Assembly (NCBI RefSeq): GCF_002482975.1
Contig: NZ_DLHA01000061.1
Location: 36,544-100,543, forward strand
Direction of reading: 5' to 3'
DNA length: 64,000 bases
From: Flavobacterium sp. UBA7680
GTDB taxonomy: Bacteria > Bacteroidota > Bacteroidia > Flavobacteriales > Flavobacteriaceae
In this document: positions 26,225 through 35,051 of the stretch, piece after piece
Layout: every line of letters begins with the position of its first letter
How positions within the stretch are numbered: the first letter of the stretch is position 1
The notes under the pieces: generated by a model
What the model saw: only the letters and a program-made list of their open reading frames with translations
Databases searched by the model: none
What the model was told of the DNA's origin: nothing
Position numbers and translations under genes: made by a program

Positions 26225-26232
26225 CAAATGTA
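26225..26232 (-). promoter_or_regulatory. -7 box TACATTTG of the beta-barrel gene, next to an inverted repeat
   Basis: Minus-strand TACATTTG is an exact match. Just upstream of it (26237-26255 on the plus strand) CGTTCT and AGAACG form an inverted repeat with a 7-nt centre, covering the space between the -7 and -33 positions where a repressor or activator could sit. Confidence 0.45.
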
Positions 26233-26359
26233 TAATCGTTCTCTAAGTAAGAACGTATAACATTTTTAGAAATTGTTATATAATTCACATTTTGTAAATG
26301 CAAATTGCATAAACTAAAAATAATTAACCTTTGTTAACGCTTGTAAACACTTGCGTATT

Positions 26360-27184
26360 TTACTTTTTCAGAATAATATTAGATAACATTTGAGAGGTTA
26401 AAATATCTTCCATTTCAAAAAGATTTTCTTCTTCTGTAAAGTTGGTATGAGTGTAGGAGTATAATTTCCAGCGCTTTTTATGATACTCAAGAGCCGTTAG
26501 ATTTTCGACCCAGTCGCCGGAATTTAAGTATAAAGTCGAACCGTGTTTGTTTTCTTTAGTAAGGATTTTTGGTTCATGAATATGTCCGCAGATTACATAG
26601 TCGTAATTTTTTTCGATAGCCAGATCAGTTGCTGTAGTTTCAAAATCCGAAATAAATTTTACGGCCTTTTTTACGCTCGCTTTTATCTTTTTAGAAAAAG
26701 AGTAAGGTTCGCGGCCTAATTTTGCCAGACACCAGTTTGCAAAACGATTCATCAAAATTAAATAGTCATAACCTAATCCGCCCAGTTTTGCAATCCATTT
26801 AGAATGTTGTACAGAGGCATCAAAAACGTCTCCGTGAAAAATCCAGGCTTTTTTGTCGTCTAATTCAATAACTAATTTATCGACCAAAGAAAAATTTCCC
26901 ATGTTCATGTCGCTGAATTTTCGAAGAATCTCGTCGTGATTTCCAGTAATGTAATACACTTTTGTGCCCTTAGAAGCCATCCCGATAATACGCTGGATTA
27001 CTCTTAAATGTGATTTAGGAAAATAAGATTTTCTAAACTGCCATGCATCAATTATATCACCATTTAAAACTAATATTTTAGGTTTAATACTTGATAAATA
27101 GTTGTTTAGTTCTTTAGCGTGACTTCCGTAAGTTCCCAAATGGACATCAGAAATAATGACCAATTCGACATTTCGTTTTTTCAA
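26360..27184 (-). CDS. UDP-2,3-diacylglucosamine diphosphatase-like metallophosphoesterase (LpxH family)
   Basis: 274 residues of the calcineurin-like fold. Metal-binding motifs in order: SDVHLG (near 13), NGDIID (near 41), GNHDE (near 81), HGDVFD (near 116) and GHIHEP (near 200). This set and the length fit LpxH/LpxH2-type hydrolases, which cut UDP-2,3-diacylglucosamine to lipid X in lipid A synthesis. Bacteroidota often carry more than one relative, so the precise substrate is inferred. No signal peptide; cytoplasmic face expected. It is divergent from aroC. Confidence 0.82.
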   Translation of the reverse strand: MKKRNVELVIISDVHLGTYGSHAKELNNYLSSIKPKILVLNGDIIDAWQFRKSYFPKSHLRVIQRIIGMASKGTKVYYITGNHDEILRKFSDMNMGNFSLVDKLVIELDDKKAWIFHGDVFDASVQHSKWIAKLGGLGYDYLILMNRFANWCLAKLGREPYSFSKKIKASVKKAVKFISDFETTATDLAIEKNYDYVICGHIHEPKILTKENKHGSTLYLNSGDWVENLTALEYHKKRWKLYSYTHTNFTEEENLFEMEDILTSQMLSNIILKK

Positions 27185-27348
27185 TTTTTCTTAATTTGAA
27201 GTTCCACAAATAAAAGAAAATCCCCTTCAATTTATTTTATCAAAAGGTTACTAATTCGGAGGCAATCTTAATAAATTGTGATTTTTAAAGTGTTTAATCT
27301 TTAATTAATATTACCAATTTTTAATTTTTTAATTTAATTCATAAAACT

Positions 27349-27356
27349 TACATTTG
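27349..27356 (+). promoter_or_regulatory. -7 box TACATTTG of aroC
   Basis: Exact TAnnTTTG match 17 nt upstream of the aroC ATG. No clear TTG -33 element at 19 nt; the region there is a T-tract. Confidence 0.5.
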
Positions 27357-27372
27357 CTCAAAACAATTTACA

Positions 27373-28431
27373 ATGGCAGGAAATAGCTACGGCACCCTAT
27401 ATAAAGTTACAACATTTGGAGAATCTCATGGTGAAGCTTTAGGCGGAATTATCGACGGTTGTCCATCAGGAATACAACTTGATTTTGAAGCGATTGAAGT
27501 TGAAATGTCTCGCAGAAAACCGGGGCAGTCGGCTATCGTAACACAAAGAAAAGAACCAGATGCGGTTCAGTTTTTATCTGGAATATTTGAAGGAAAAACT
27601 ACAGGAACTCCAATTGGTTTTATTATTCCAAATACTAATCAAAAATCAGACGATTACTCGCATATAAAAGATAATTACAGACCAAGTCATGCTGATTATG
27701 TATATGATCAAAAATATGGTTTTCGTGATTACCGCGGCGGCGGAAGAAGTTCTGCACGTGAAACAGCAAGCAGAGTAGTAGCAGGAGCAATTGCAAAACA
27801 AATGCTTCCTGAAATTAAAATTAATGCTTACGTTTCTTCTGTTGGTCCAATTCATTTAGATACACCTTATCAGGAATTAGATTTCTCTAAAATCGAAAGC
27901 AACCCAGTTCGTTGTCCAGATGAAAAATCGGCAGCTATTATGGAAGAATATATTCGTGATATCCGCAAGCAGGGAGATACTGTTGGAGGAGTAGTTTCAT
28001 GTGTAATTCAAAATGTTCCGGTTGGTTTAGGCGAACCTGTTTTTGATAAACTACACGCTGAATTAGGAAAAGCAATGCTTTCCATCAACGCTGTAAAAGG
28101 TTTTGAATACGGAAGCGGTTTCTCTGGTTCTGAAATGAAAGGAAGTGAACACAACGATTTATATAATCCAGACGGAACTACAAAAACAAATCTTTCTGGC
28201 GGAATCCAAGGCGGAATAAGCAACGGAATGGATATTTATTTTAGAGTAGCTTTTAAACCTGTTGCGACTATCATGCAGACTCAGGATTCTCTGGATAATA
28301 AAGGAAATATTACACCAATGACCGGAAAAGGACGTCATGATCCGTGTGTGGTGCCTCGTGCAGTACCAATCGTTGAGGCGATGGCTGCGATTGTTTTGGC
28401 TGATTTTTATTTAATCAACAAAACATATTAA
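27373..28431 (+). CDS. aroC: Chorismate synthase
   Basis: Converts 5-enolpyruvylshikimate 3-phosphate to chorismate using reduced FMN. 352 residues, full length. N-terminal GNSYGTLYKVTTFGESHG, the central signature RGGGRSSARETASRV, and the C-terminal GRHDPCVVPRAVPIVEAM are all family motifs. Its own promoter box lies just upstream, and a dicarboxylate symporter gene follows 51 nt later. Confidence 0.97.
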   Translation: MAGNSYGTLYKVTTFGESHGEALGGIIDGCPSGIQLDFEAIEVEMSRRKPGQSAIVTQRKEPDAVQFLSGIFEGKTTGTPIGFIIPNTNQKSDDYSHIKDNYRPSHADYVYDQKYGFRDYRGGGRSSARETASRVVAGAIAKQMLPEIKINAYVSSVGPIHLDTPYQELDFSKIESNPVRCPDEKSAAIMEEYIRDIRKQGDTVGGVVSCVIQNVPVGLGEPVFDKLHAELGKAMLSINAVKGFEYGSGFSGSEMKGSEHNDLYNPDGTTKTNLSGGIQGGISNGMDIYFRVAFKPVATIMQTQDSLDNKGNITPMTGKGRHDPCVVPRAVPIVEAMAAIVLADFYLINKTY

Positions 28432-28482
28432 TAAAAGTAAGACAGTGAGGGTCTTATATTTTAATAATTTAAAAGTAAATTA

Positions 28483-29769
28483 ATGCAAATTACAGAAACT
28501 AAAAAGAAATCATTTTTTTCGGGATTAACAGGGCAAATTATAATTGCAATGGTGCTTGGAGCAGCTTTGGGAATTATTATTCATAATTCAATTTCACAAG
28601 AAGCGGCAGTATCGTTTAGCAACAAAATAAAAATGCTGGCTACAATCTTTATCAGATTAGTGCAAATGATTATTGCGCCTTTAGTTTTTACCACTTTAGT
28701 AGTAGGAATTGCAAAGTTAGGTGATATTAAAACTGTTGGAAGAATTGGAGGAAAAGCACTTGGATGGTTTTTTACAGCTTCTTTTATATCCTTATTAATC
28801 GGATTATTTTTTGTAAATATTTTAGAGCCTGGAGTTGGTTTAAAGCTTGATCATGTTGATATGGCTGCAGCTAGCGAGGTTACTGCAAAAACTAAAATAT
28901 TATCTGTTGAAAATTTTGTTGAGCATATTGTTCCTAAAAGTATTTTTGAAGCAATGGCAACTAATGAAATTTTGCAGATTGTAATATTTTCTATCTTTTT
29001 TGGATTAGCTGCTGCTTCATTAGGAAATACAGTTAAACCAATTATAAATGCCTTTGATAAAGCTTCGCATATCGTTTTAAAAATGGTAAACTATGTAATG
29101 AACTTTGCTCCAATTGGAGTTTTTGGTGCCATTGCCGGAGTATTTGCTATTAGAGATGCAGAGGAATTAATTATCACTTATTTTAAATTCTTCGGATCAT
29201 TTTTAGTAGGGATCAGTACATTATGGGTTGTCTTGGTTGTGGTTGGTTATATTTTCTTAAAAGGAAGAATGACAGAATTACTAAGACGTATTATTGGGCC
29301 ATTAGCAATCGCTTTTGGAACAACAAGCAGTGAAGCTGTTTTTCCTAAATTAACAGAAGAATTAGAAGATTTTGGGGTAAAAAACAAAATTGTAGCTTTC
29401 ATGTTACCACTAGGTTATTCGTTTAATCTTGACGGAAGTATGATGTATATGACTTTTGCCAGTATCTTTATCGCTCAGTTTTATGGCGTTCATTTAGATT
29501 TAGGAACACAAATGGCTATGCTTTTGGTTTTAATGCTAACCAGTAAAGGTATCGCTGGTGTACCAAGAGCGAGTTTGGTAATTGTTGCGGCTACTTGCGG
29601 AATGTTTAAAATTCCGGTTGAAGGTATTGCCTTAATTTTACCAATTGACCATTTCTGTGATATGTTTAGAAGTGCAACAAATGTACTTGGAAATGCGCTG
29701 GCAACTTCGGTTGTTGGACAATGGGAAGATGGTAAAGAAGAGAATTTAGATATAGCAGAAGAAAATTAA
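28483..29769 (+). CDS. Dicarboxylate/amino acid:cation symporter (DAACS family)
   Basis: 428 residues with the DAACS topology of about eight helices plus two re-entrant hairpins. The serine-rich hairpin is FGTTSSEAVFPKL, followed by the LPLGYSFNLDGSMMYM motif and later SKGIAGVPRASLV, together the substrate and Na+/H+ binding core of GltP/DctA/GltPh proteins. It imports glutamate, aspartate or C4-dicarboxylates; the choice cannot be made from sequence alone. A strong terminator follows. Confidence 0.92.
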   Translation: MQITETKKKSFFSGLTGQIIIAMVLGAALGIIIHNSISQEAAVSFSNKIKMLATIFIRLVQMIIAPLVFTTLVVGIAKLGDIKTVGRIGGKALGWFFTASFISLLIGLFFVNILEPGVGLKLDHVDMAAASEVTAKTKILSVENFVEHIVPKSIFEAMATNEILQIVIFSIFFGLAAASLGNTVKPIINAFDKASHIVLKMVNYVMNFAPIGVFGAIAGVFAIRDAEELIITYFKFFGSFLVGISTLWVVLVVVGYIFLKGRMTELLRRIIGPLAIAFGTTSSEAVFPKLTEELEDFGVKNKIVAFMLPLGYSFNLDGSMMYMTFASIFIAQFYGVHLDLGTQMAMLLVLMLTSKGIAGVPRASLVIVAATCGMFKIPVEGIALILPIDHFCDMFRSATNVLGNALATSVVGQWEDGKEENLDIAEEN

Positions 29770-29789
29770 TATTTTCTTTAAAACATAAA

Positions 29790-29825
29790 AAAAACCGTAA
29801 CAGACTTTGTTTGTTACGGTTTTTT
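29790..29825 (+). terminator. Bidirectional terminator between the symporter and the GG-leader peptide gene
   Basis: AAAAACCGTAACA (29790-29802) pairs with TGTTACGGTTTTT (29812-29824). A and T tracts flank both sides, so it can serve the plus-strand symporter gene and the minus-strand peptide gene at 29863-29994. Confidence 0.88.
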
Positions 29826-29862
29826 AATTTTTATAAAAGTTGAATAAAATCAACTAATAAAT

Positions 29863-29994
29863 TTATTTTGCTGCAACTTTACCTTTTCTAGATTCTTCCG
29901 ACTCTGGAGCTTCTGTCTCACCACCAGTGATTGCTTTTTGTTGTGCTTTAGTCAATTTTTCAGTTTCTGCAAATTTTAAAAAGTTTTCTAACAT
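29863..29994 (-). CDS. 43-residue peptide with double-glycine leader (putative bacteriocin/natural-product precursor)
   Basis: A short minus-strand ORF, ATG at 29994 to TAA at 29863. The leader MLENFLKFAETEKLTKAQQK is followed by AITGG, and then an 18-residue tail rich in Glu, Ser and Lys. The pattern, an amphipathic leader with L-x-K-x-x-x-K-x-I-x-GG, matches the double-glycine leaders of Bacteroidota precursor peptides (annotated as ComC/BlpC-like or GG-Bacteroidales natural product precursors) that are cut by C39-peptidase ABC exporters. The tail has no Cys, so disulphide or lanthionine types are excluded. No exporter or modifying enzyme lies nearby. Coding is supported by the leader pattern and the shared terminator; product and function are inferred. 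Confidence 0.7.
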   Translation of the reverse strand: MLENFLKFAETEKLTKAQQKAITGGETEAPESEESRKGKVAAK

Positions 29995-30352
29995 AGTTTT
30001 TTAATTTTAGTTGCTCCAATCTTCTAAAACACTTGGGGCTTGTGTCGTTTAATTATGTTAAAAATAGTATTATTTTTCAATATTATAATATTTTATTAAA
30101 TATTTTACAGCAAAAAGTGTTTTACCAGTAGATATTTTCTTATTCGTAATGTTTTCAGGCTTTTAAAAGGATTTTTGTTAAGAAAGATAATTTGTACGGA
30201 TAAAGTTTAGGATTGATAAATATATAAATGCCTTTTTTATTGTTTAGGAGTGAAAAATAGCTGAATGATTATCGAATCTTTAGGTTATTAAGGTAATACT
30301 GTTACTGTGTATTATGATAATAATGTATATTTGAATAAACATAGCCCAAATT
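29995..30352. other. Intergenic region between divergent peptide and hybrid kinase genes
   Basis: 358 nt, strongly AT-rich, holding the promoters of two divergent genes. A clear -7 box for the kinase lies at 30326-30333. I saw no further ORF or RNA. Confidence 0.5.
30326..30333 (+). promoter_or_regulatory. -7 box TATATTTG of the hybrid kinase gene
   Basis: Exact TAnnTTTG match, 20 nt upstream of the ATG at 30353. Confidence 0.5.
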
Positions 30353-32539
30353 ATGCTTCATTATAGATTTTGTTTTTTAATTTTTACTTTTTTAAACATG
30401 TTTTGTCTTGAGTCGCCCGCTCAAAGCCATGCTGTATCTCTTATAAAAGTTAAAAACATAACTCAGGAAGCTTGTGATTATTTAGATGAAACTAATTACG
30501 AAAAATCCTTAAAGAAATCCGGAATCGCCCTGCAGTATGCATTTGATCTAAAAAATGATACGTTGATTTCGAGAAACTACAACATAATTGGAATTAATTT
30601 TCACGATTTGGGTGAAATTAATAAAGCTGTATTTTTTTATAAGAAGGCGTTATTCTATGCAGAACGATCTAATATTGTTAGTTTAAGAATGATGATAACC
30701 AGTAATTTAGGTAATTTATATTTTTTTGAAAAAAGAATGTACAATGACGGAATTACGTATTATAAAGAATCATTAAAATTTGGACGGCAGCAAAAGTATC
30801 TGAAAGAAGTTGCCATAACCAATCTTAATATTGTCTGGTCGTATTTCAAAATTGGAAACTATAAAGAAGGATTACCTTATTTACAATACATTAATAATCA
30901 TCAAAATGATTTAAAAGGAAAATCAAATGATATTGCTTTAAACTTCTTAAACGGAATGTATTGGGCTAGTGAAAATGAAAACGATAAAGCCAATACCTAT
31001 TTTTTAAAAGCAATTTCCTACAGCAAGTCTCAAGAAGAGAAACCGGATTTGTCATATGCACATTTAGAATATTCAAAATTTCTGAGCAAAATAGGAAAAC
31101 ACAAAGAAGCATATAATAATCTCGTTATATATAATAAAATTACAGGCGAACTTTATAGCCAGGAAAAACTTAAAAAAGCTTCTATAGCAGGTTTAAACTT
31201 AGAATTGGATGAATACAAACGGCAGATTGAGAAAATTGAAAATGAAAAAACATCTCAATTACAAAGCCTAAAAAAATCCCGGATTATTGTAATTCTGTTC
31301 ATTCTTATTTCGTTGATTCTTCTTTTCTTAATTGTAACCTTAATTAAGAATATCGGACTTAAGAAAAAACACAATTTAGAGCTTCTAAAAGCTAAAGAAA
31401 TGGCAGAAGAAGCCTCTGTACTCAAAACTCAATTTATTTCTACCATAAGCCACGAATTGCGTACTCCGTTGTATGGAGTTGTTGGGATTACCAATATGCT
31501 TTTAGAAGAGCACAAAGAGTTATCTCAAAGCGAACATTTAAGCGCTTTAAAATTTTCTGCCAGATATTTGTTATCTCTTGTAAATGACATTCTGCAAATC
31601 AATAAAATTGAAGAGAATAAAGTTGTTCTGGAAAGTTTAACTTTTAATATTTCAGATGAGATAACGGTGATCAAGAATTCACTTTCTTTTTTATCTCAAA
31701 AAAATAACAACAAAATTAATGTTGAAATTGATCACGCAATCCCCGAATATTTAATTGGAGATAAACTGCGTCTGGCACAAATTCTTATGAATCTTGTTAG
31801 TAACGCTTTAAAATTTACTAAAGATGGTGAAGTTGAAATTAGGGTTAAACTGAACAGAATTGAAGGAAAGTTTTATTATCTGGATTTTTTAATAAAAGAT
31901 AATGGCGTTGGAATTGCTGCTGTAGATCAAAATAAAATATTCGAAAAATTTGTTCAGGTAGGAAGAAAAGAAGAAGATTACCAGGGAACTGGATTAGGTT
32001 TAAGTATTGTAAAACGCTTATTAGGGCTTTTTGGAAGTTCAATTAGTTTGGAAAGCGATCTTGGTGCAGGAACTTCATTTTCATTTTCCATTCCTTTTGA
32101 ACATGACCCACTCAAAACAAAGAAAATTATTGAAAATATCGAAGTCGATTTAACGTCAAGTGATATATATAAAATTCTTATTGTCGAAGATAATCTCATT
32201 AATCAATTGGTAACCAAGAAAATTATCGAAAAAAATAATTTTATCTGCAAAGTCGTTGACGATGGTTTTGGTGCGCTTTCGATATTAGAAAAAGAAGAAT
32301 TCGATCTTATTTTAATGGATATTAATATGCCGTTAATGAATGGATTTGAAACCACAAAAAGAATTCGCCAGCTTGGTATAAAAACTCCGGTTGTAGCTTT
32401 AACCGCTTTTGATAAAGATGAAATTACAGATGAAGCGGTTTCATCAGGAATGAATGATATTATCGTAAAACCTTTTGAACCAGTTAAGTTATTTAAGATT
32501 TTAAATTACCTGATAAATGAATCAAAAAACGCTGGTTAA
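30353..32539 (+). CDS. Hybrid sensor histidine kinase/response regulator with TPR sensor region
   Basis: 728 residues. A signal-like N-terminus, then TPR-type helical repeats (about 35-300; e.g. NIIGINFHDLGEINKAVFFYKKAL) that would lie in the periplasm. One membrane helix (about 308-330) and a coiled linker follow. Next are HisKA with FISTISHELRTPLYG (phospho-His 367), a HATPase domain with the N box NLVSNALKF and G boxes DNGVGI and GTGLGLSIVK, and a C-terminal receiver with VEDN and LMDINMP (phospho-Asp 656). There is no output domain, so signal passes to another protein or acts by phosphorelay. No partner gene lies nearby. The stop codon overlaps that of the convergent helicase gene. Confidence 0.93.
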   Translation: MLHYRFCFLIFTFLNMFCLESPAQSHAVSLIKVKNITQEACDYLDETNYEKSLKKSGIALQYAFDLKNDTLISRNYNIIGINFHDLGEINKAVFFYKKALFYAERSNIVSLRMMITSNLGNLYFFEKRMYNDGITYYKESLKFGRQQKYLKEVAITNLNIVWSYFKIGNYKEGLPYLQYINNHQNDLKGKSNDIALNFLNGMYWASENENDKANTYFLKAISYSKSQEEKPDLSYAHLEYSKFLSKIGKHKEAYNNLVIYNKITGELYSQEKLKKASIAGLNLELDEYKRQIEKIENEKTSQLQSLKKSRIIVILFILISLILLFLIVTLIKNIGLKKKHNLELLKAKEMAEEASVLKTQFISTISHELRTPLYGVVGITNMLLEEHKELSQSEHLSALKFSARYLLSLVNDILQINKIEENKVVLESLTFNISDEITVIKNSLSFLSQKNNNKINVEIDHAIPEYLIGDKLRLAQILMNLVSNALKFTKDGEVEIRVKLNRIEGKFYYLDFLIKDNGVGIAAVDQNKIFEKFVQVGRKEEDYQGTGLGLSIVKRLLGLFGSSISLESDLGAGTSFSFSIPFEHDPLKTKKIIENIEVDLTSSDIYKILIVEDNLINQLVTKKIIEKNNFICKVVDDGFGALSILEKEEFDLILMDINMPLMNGFETTKRIRQLGIKTPVVALTAFDKDEITDEAVSSGMNDIIVKPFEPVKLFKILNYLINESKNAG

Positions 32540-32553
32540 TACCAGCGTTTTTT
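32524..32553. terminator. Bidirectional terminator whose loop holds the stop codons of two convergent genes
   Basis: A 13-bp stem (32524-32536 with 32541-32553) of the form A6-CGCTGGT/ACCAGCG-T6, with loop TAAT. The plus-strand kinase stop TAA is 32537-32539; the minus-strand helicase stop is 32536-32538. Both reading frames therefore end inside the terminator. Confidence 0.88.
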
Positions 32554-33783
32554 ATTTTGTTTTGAAGCACTCGATTTTCTCGATTTGTGAGCACCGCCGC
32601 TTCGGTTTGAACTTTTAGGTTTTTCGCCGGCTTCAGGACTTCCTGCATGCCACGGGTAAGGATGATCTGTAATGATTTTTACATCTACTTTTATTAATTT
32701 CTTAATATCCTTCCAGTAAGGTTCTTCGTCTTTACCGCAAAATGAAATCGCAATTCCGCCATTTCCTGCACGTCCGGTACGGCCAATTCTATGAACATAC
32801 GTTTCAGGAATATTTGGTAAATCAAAGTTGATAACATAAGGTAATTGGTCAATGTCAATTCCTCTCGCAGCAATATCTGTAGCAACCAGAACGCCAACTT
32901 CTTTGTTTTTAAAAGCATCCAAAACACGTTGTCTTGCGTTTTGCGATTTATCCCCGTGAATTGCTTCTGCCGGAATATCTTTTTTGCGAAGTGCTTTTAC
33001 AACATTATCCGCACCATGTTTCGTTCTTGAAAAAACCAGCACATTTGATAAATTTTCGTTTTTAATCAAATGATATAATAAGTTTCTTTTTTCTGTTTTG
33101 TCAACAAAATAAATACGCTGTTCCACATTTTCAGCCGTTGATGAAACAGGAGAAACTTCAACTTTTTCAGGATCCTGTAAAAACATTTCTGCCAATTCGC
33201 GAATCGCAAGAGGCATAGTTGCAGAAAAAAGTAAAGTTTGTCTGTTTTTAGGTGTCAGTTTTACGATCTTTTTTACATCGTTTATAAAACCCATATCCAG
33301 CATTTGATCGGCCTCATCTAAAACTAAAGTGTGTAAATGATTCAGATCAAGGAAACCTTGTTTTTGTAAATCTAATAAACGACCCGGAGTCGCAACTAGA
33401 ATATCGATACCATTTTTTAAGGTATCAACCTGCGGATTTTGAGAAACGCCGCCAAAAATAGTCAACTGTGTTAAATTGGTATATTTTGCATAAGTGTCAA
33501 AACTTTGACCAATCTGAACCGCTAATTCACGAGTTGGAGTAACGATAAGGGCACGAATTACTTTGGCTTTTTTTGTTGAACCTACAATTCTATGCAGTTG
33601 ATGTATAATTGGAATAGCAAATGCGGCAGTTTTTCCCGTACCCGTTTGAGCACAGCCAATTAAATCCCTTCCGGCTAAAACAATCGGAATTGATTTTTCC
33701 TGAATTGGAGTGGGGTTTAGGTAGCCTTCTTCAAATACGGCTTTTTGTATACTTTTTGAAAGTGATAAATCTTCGAATAACAT
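32536..33783 (-). CDS. DEAD-box ATP-dependent RNA helicase (RhlE-like)
   Basis: 415 residues. The Q motif NPTPIQ (23-28), Walker A AQTGTGKT (45-52), PTRELA, TPGR, DEAD (156-159), SAT, and the C-terminal core motifs VLVATDIAARGIDI and HRIGRTGRAG are all present. A short basic Ser/Lys/Arg tail (about 380-415) suits RNA binding, as in RhlE and CsdA relatives that act in ribosome assembly or RNA decay, often in the cold. The specific role is inferred. A perfect -7 box lies 45-52 nt upstream of the start. Confidence 0.94.
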   Translation of the reverse strand: MLFEDLSLSKSIQKAVFEEGYLNPTPIQEKSIPIVLAGRDLIGCAQTGTGKTAAFAIPIIHQLHRIVGSTKKAKVIRALIVTPTRELAVQIGQSFDTYAKYTNLTQLTIFGGVSQNPQVDTLKNGIDILVATPGRLLDLQKQGFLDLNHLHTLVLDEADQMLDMGFINDVKKIVKLTPKNRQTLLFSATMPLAIRELAEMFLQDPEKVEVSPVSSTAENVEQRIYFVDKTEKRNLLYHLIKNENLSNVLVFSRTKHGADNVVKALRKKDIPAEAIHGDKSQNARQRVLDAFKNKEVGVLVATDIAARGIDIDQLPYVINFDLPNIPETYVHRIGRTGRAGNGGIAISFCGKDEEPYWKDIKKLIKVDVKIITDHPYPWHAGSPEAGEKPKSSNRSGGAHKSRKSSASKQNKKRWY

Positions 33784-33827
33784 ATCTTACTAATTAAGAA
33801 CTTTAGTTTTAAGTACTAAATTCTGTG

Positions 33828-33835
33828 CAAAGATA
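33828..33835 (-). promoter_or_regulatory. -7 box TATCTTTG of the helicase gene
   Basis: Minus-strand TATCTTTG is an exact TAnnTTTG match, leaving a leader of roughly 40 nt, as expected for a DEAD-box helicase gene. No clear TTG -33 box. Confidence 0.5.
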
Positions 33836-33907
33836 GGTTTATTCGGTTAACCGTTGATTTGAATCTGCTATTATTTGGGAAATATGTGGCTGTAGACCGC
33901 TTGTTCT

Positions 33908-34954
33908 TCAGTTAATTTTATCTTTTTCGTTATTCGCTTTTATAAAATCAGTTACTAAATAACCAATTAATTTTCCAATTAAATTATTATTAGGAGAATC
34001 GGCAAGATCTGGCGCACCTTCGCAAATATGCAAATAGGTCGCATTTCTGTGCTGTGCAAAAAACGAAATAAATCGTCGTAATTCTTCTACCGAAAAACCG
34101 CTTATCGTCATAGCGCTGCTGGCGATATTAGGAATTGCATCTAAATCAATTTCAATTCCAAATGAATCTGTCTTGATAAATTCAAGAGCCAGAGCCATTT
34201 CTCTTTCGAAATCTTTTTCTTTGCGAATATTTACGCTGTCATACGTATTATAACGAACACGATCTTCGAGTTTTTTAATAATATCTAAAACGCTTTTTGA
34301 AGTATAATTTTCGTGAAGTCCAAAAATGAAGTATTTTTTAAGAAAACCTTCTTCATAAGCATAAGAAAAACCATTTCCGCTGTGACGGCCTTCTAAAATC
34401 CTAAAATCAGAATGCGCATCAAAATTAATGGCATTAATAGGTTTTCCTTTGGCTAAAGCCGAACCTTTAATATTTCCGTAAGCGTTATTATGACCTCCTC
34501 CAATAATAATTGGCGTTTTTCCTGCTTTAATTATAGTAAATATGATATGCGAAACTTCTTTATCGATTTTTTCTACTAACTGACTTAGTTTAGAACGATC
34601 GTCGATATCATTAAAATCTAATTTTTCGACATCACGCATTTCTTCAGAAACATCTAAATGTCCTAAAATTATAATCTGACTTCCTTTAGAAAATCTGTTA
34701 TGCTGAATATTTGCAATACTTTTAATAGCACTTTCCCAGGCAGATGCTGCTCCGGGTCTTCCGTAATTCGCTCTTACACCAATATCTTCAGGAATTCCTA
34801 ACAACACATACTTCGCCTCCGATTCTTGCAAAAACTTGATTTTATCTGCTCCTTTAGGAAGCACAATCATTTTTTCTCCGAATTTTATTTCACCACTACG
34901 ATGATTTGTGACTTTTGCCAAATCATTGACAGTAAAAGGAACTAATTTCTCCAT
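33908..34954 (-). CDS. hutG: Formimidoylglutamase/arginase family hydrolase
   Basis: 348 residues of the ureohydrolase fold. The binuclear Mn site motifs are visible: GGGHN (152-156), NFDAHSD (Asp 179, His 181, Asp 183) and EIDLDA. Family members cut arginine, agmatine or N-formimidoylglutamate. The nearby hutI gene (36.1-37.3 kb, same strand) supports the last step of histidine breakdown, giving glutamate and formamide, so hutG is the best call, by context. A -7 box lies at 34972-34979 on the minus strand. No signal peptide; cytoplasmic. Confidence 0.8.
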   Translation of the reverse strand: MEKLVPFTVNDLAKVTNHRSGEIKFGEKMIVLPKGADKIKFLQESEAKYVLLGIPEDIGVRANYGRPGAASAWESAIKSIANIQHNRFSKGSQIIILGHLDVSEEMRDVEKLDFNDIDDRSKLSQLVEKIDKEVSHIIFTIIKAGKTPIIIGGGHNNAYGNIKGSALAKGKPINAINFDAHSDFRILEGRHSGNGFSYAYEEGFLKKYFIFGLHENYTSKSVLDIIKKLEDRVRYNTYDSVNIRKEKDFEREMALALEFIKTDSFGIEIDLDAIPNIASSAMTISGFSVEELRRFISFFAQHRNATYLHICEGAPDLADSPNNNLIGKLIGYLVTDFIKANNEKDKIN

Positions 34955-34971
34955 GAAAAAAATTTATTTTC

Positions 34972-34979
34972 CAAAAATA
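34972..34979 (-). promoter_or_regulatory. -7 box TATTTTTG of the hutG-like gene
   Basis: Minus-strand exact TAnnTTTG match 17 nt upstream of the start at 34954. The divergent gene has its own box at 35022-35029. Confidence 0.4.
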
Positions 34980-35021
34980 ATATAATTGTTACAACTTACG
35001 TTATTAAGATATATTAATTCT

Positions 35022-35029
35022 TAAATTTG
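35022..35029 (+). promoter_or_regulatory. -7 box TAAATTTG of the coiled-coil protein gene
   Basis: Exact TAnnTTTG match 22 nt upstream of the ATG at 35052. Confidence 0.45.
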
Positions 35030-35051
35030 TTATTAAAGAAAATTATTCAAT

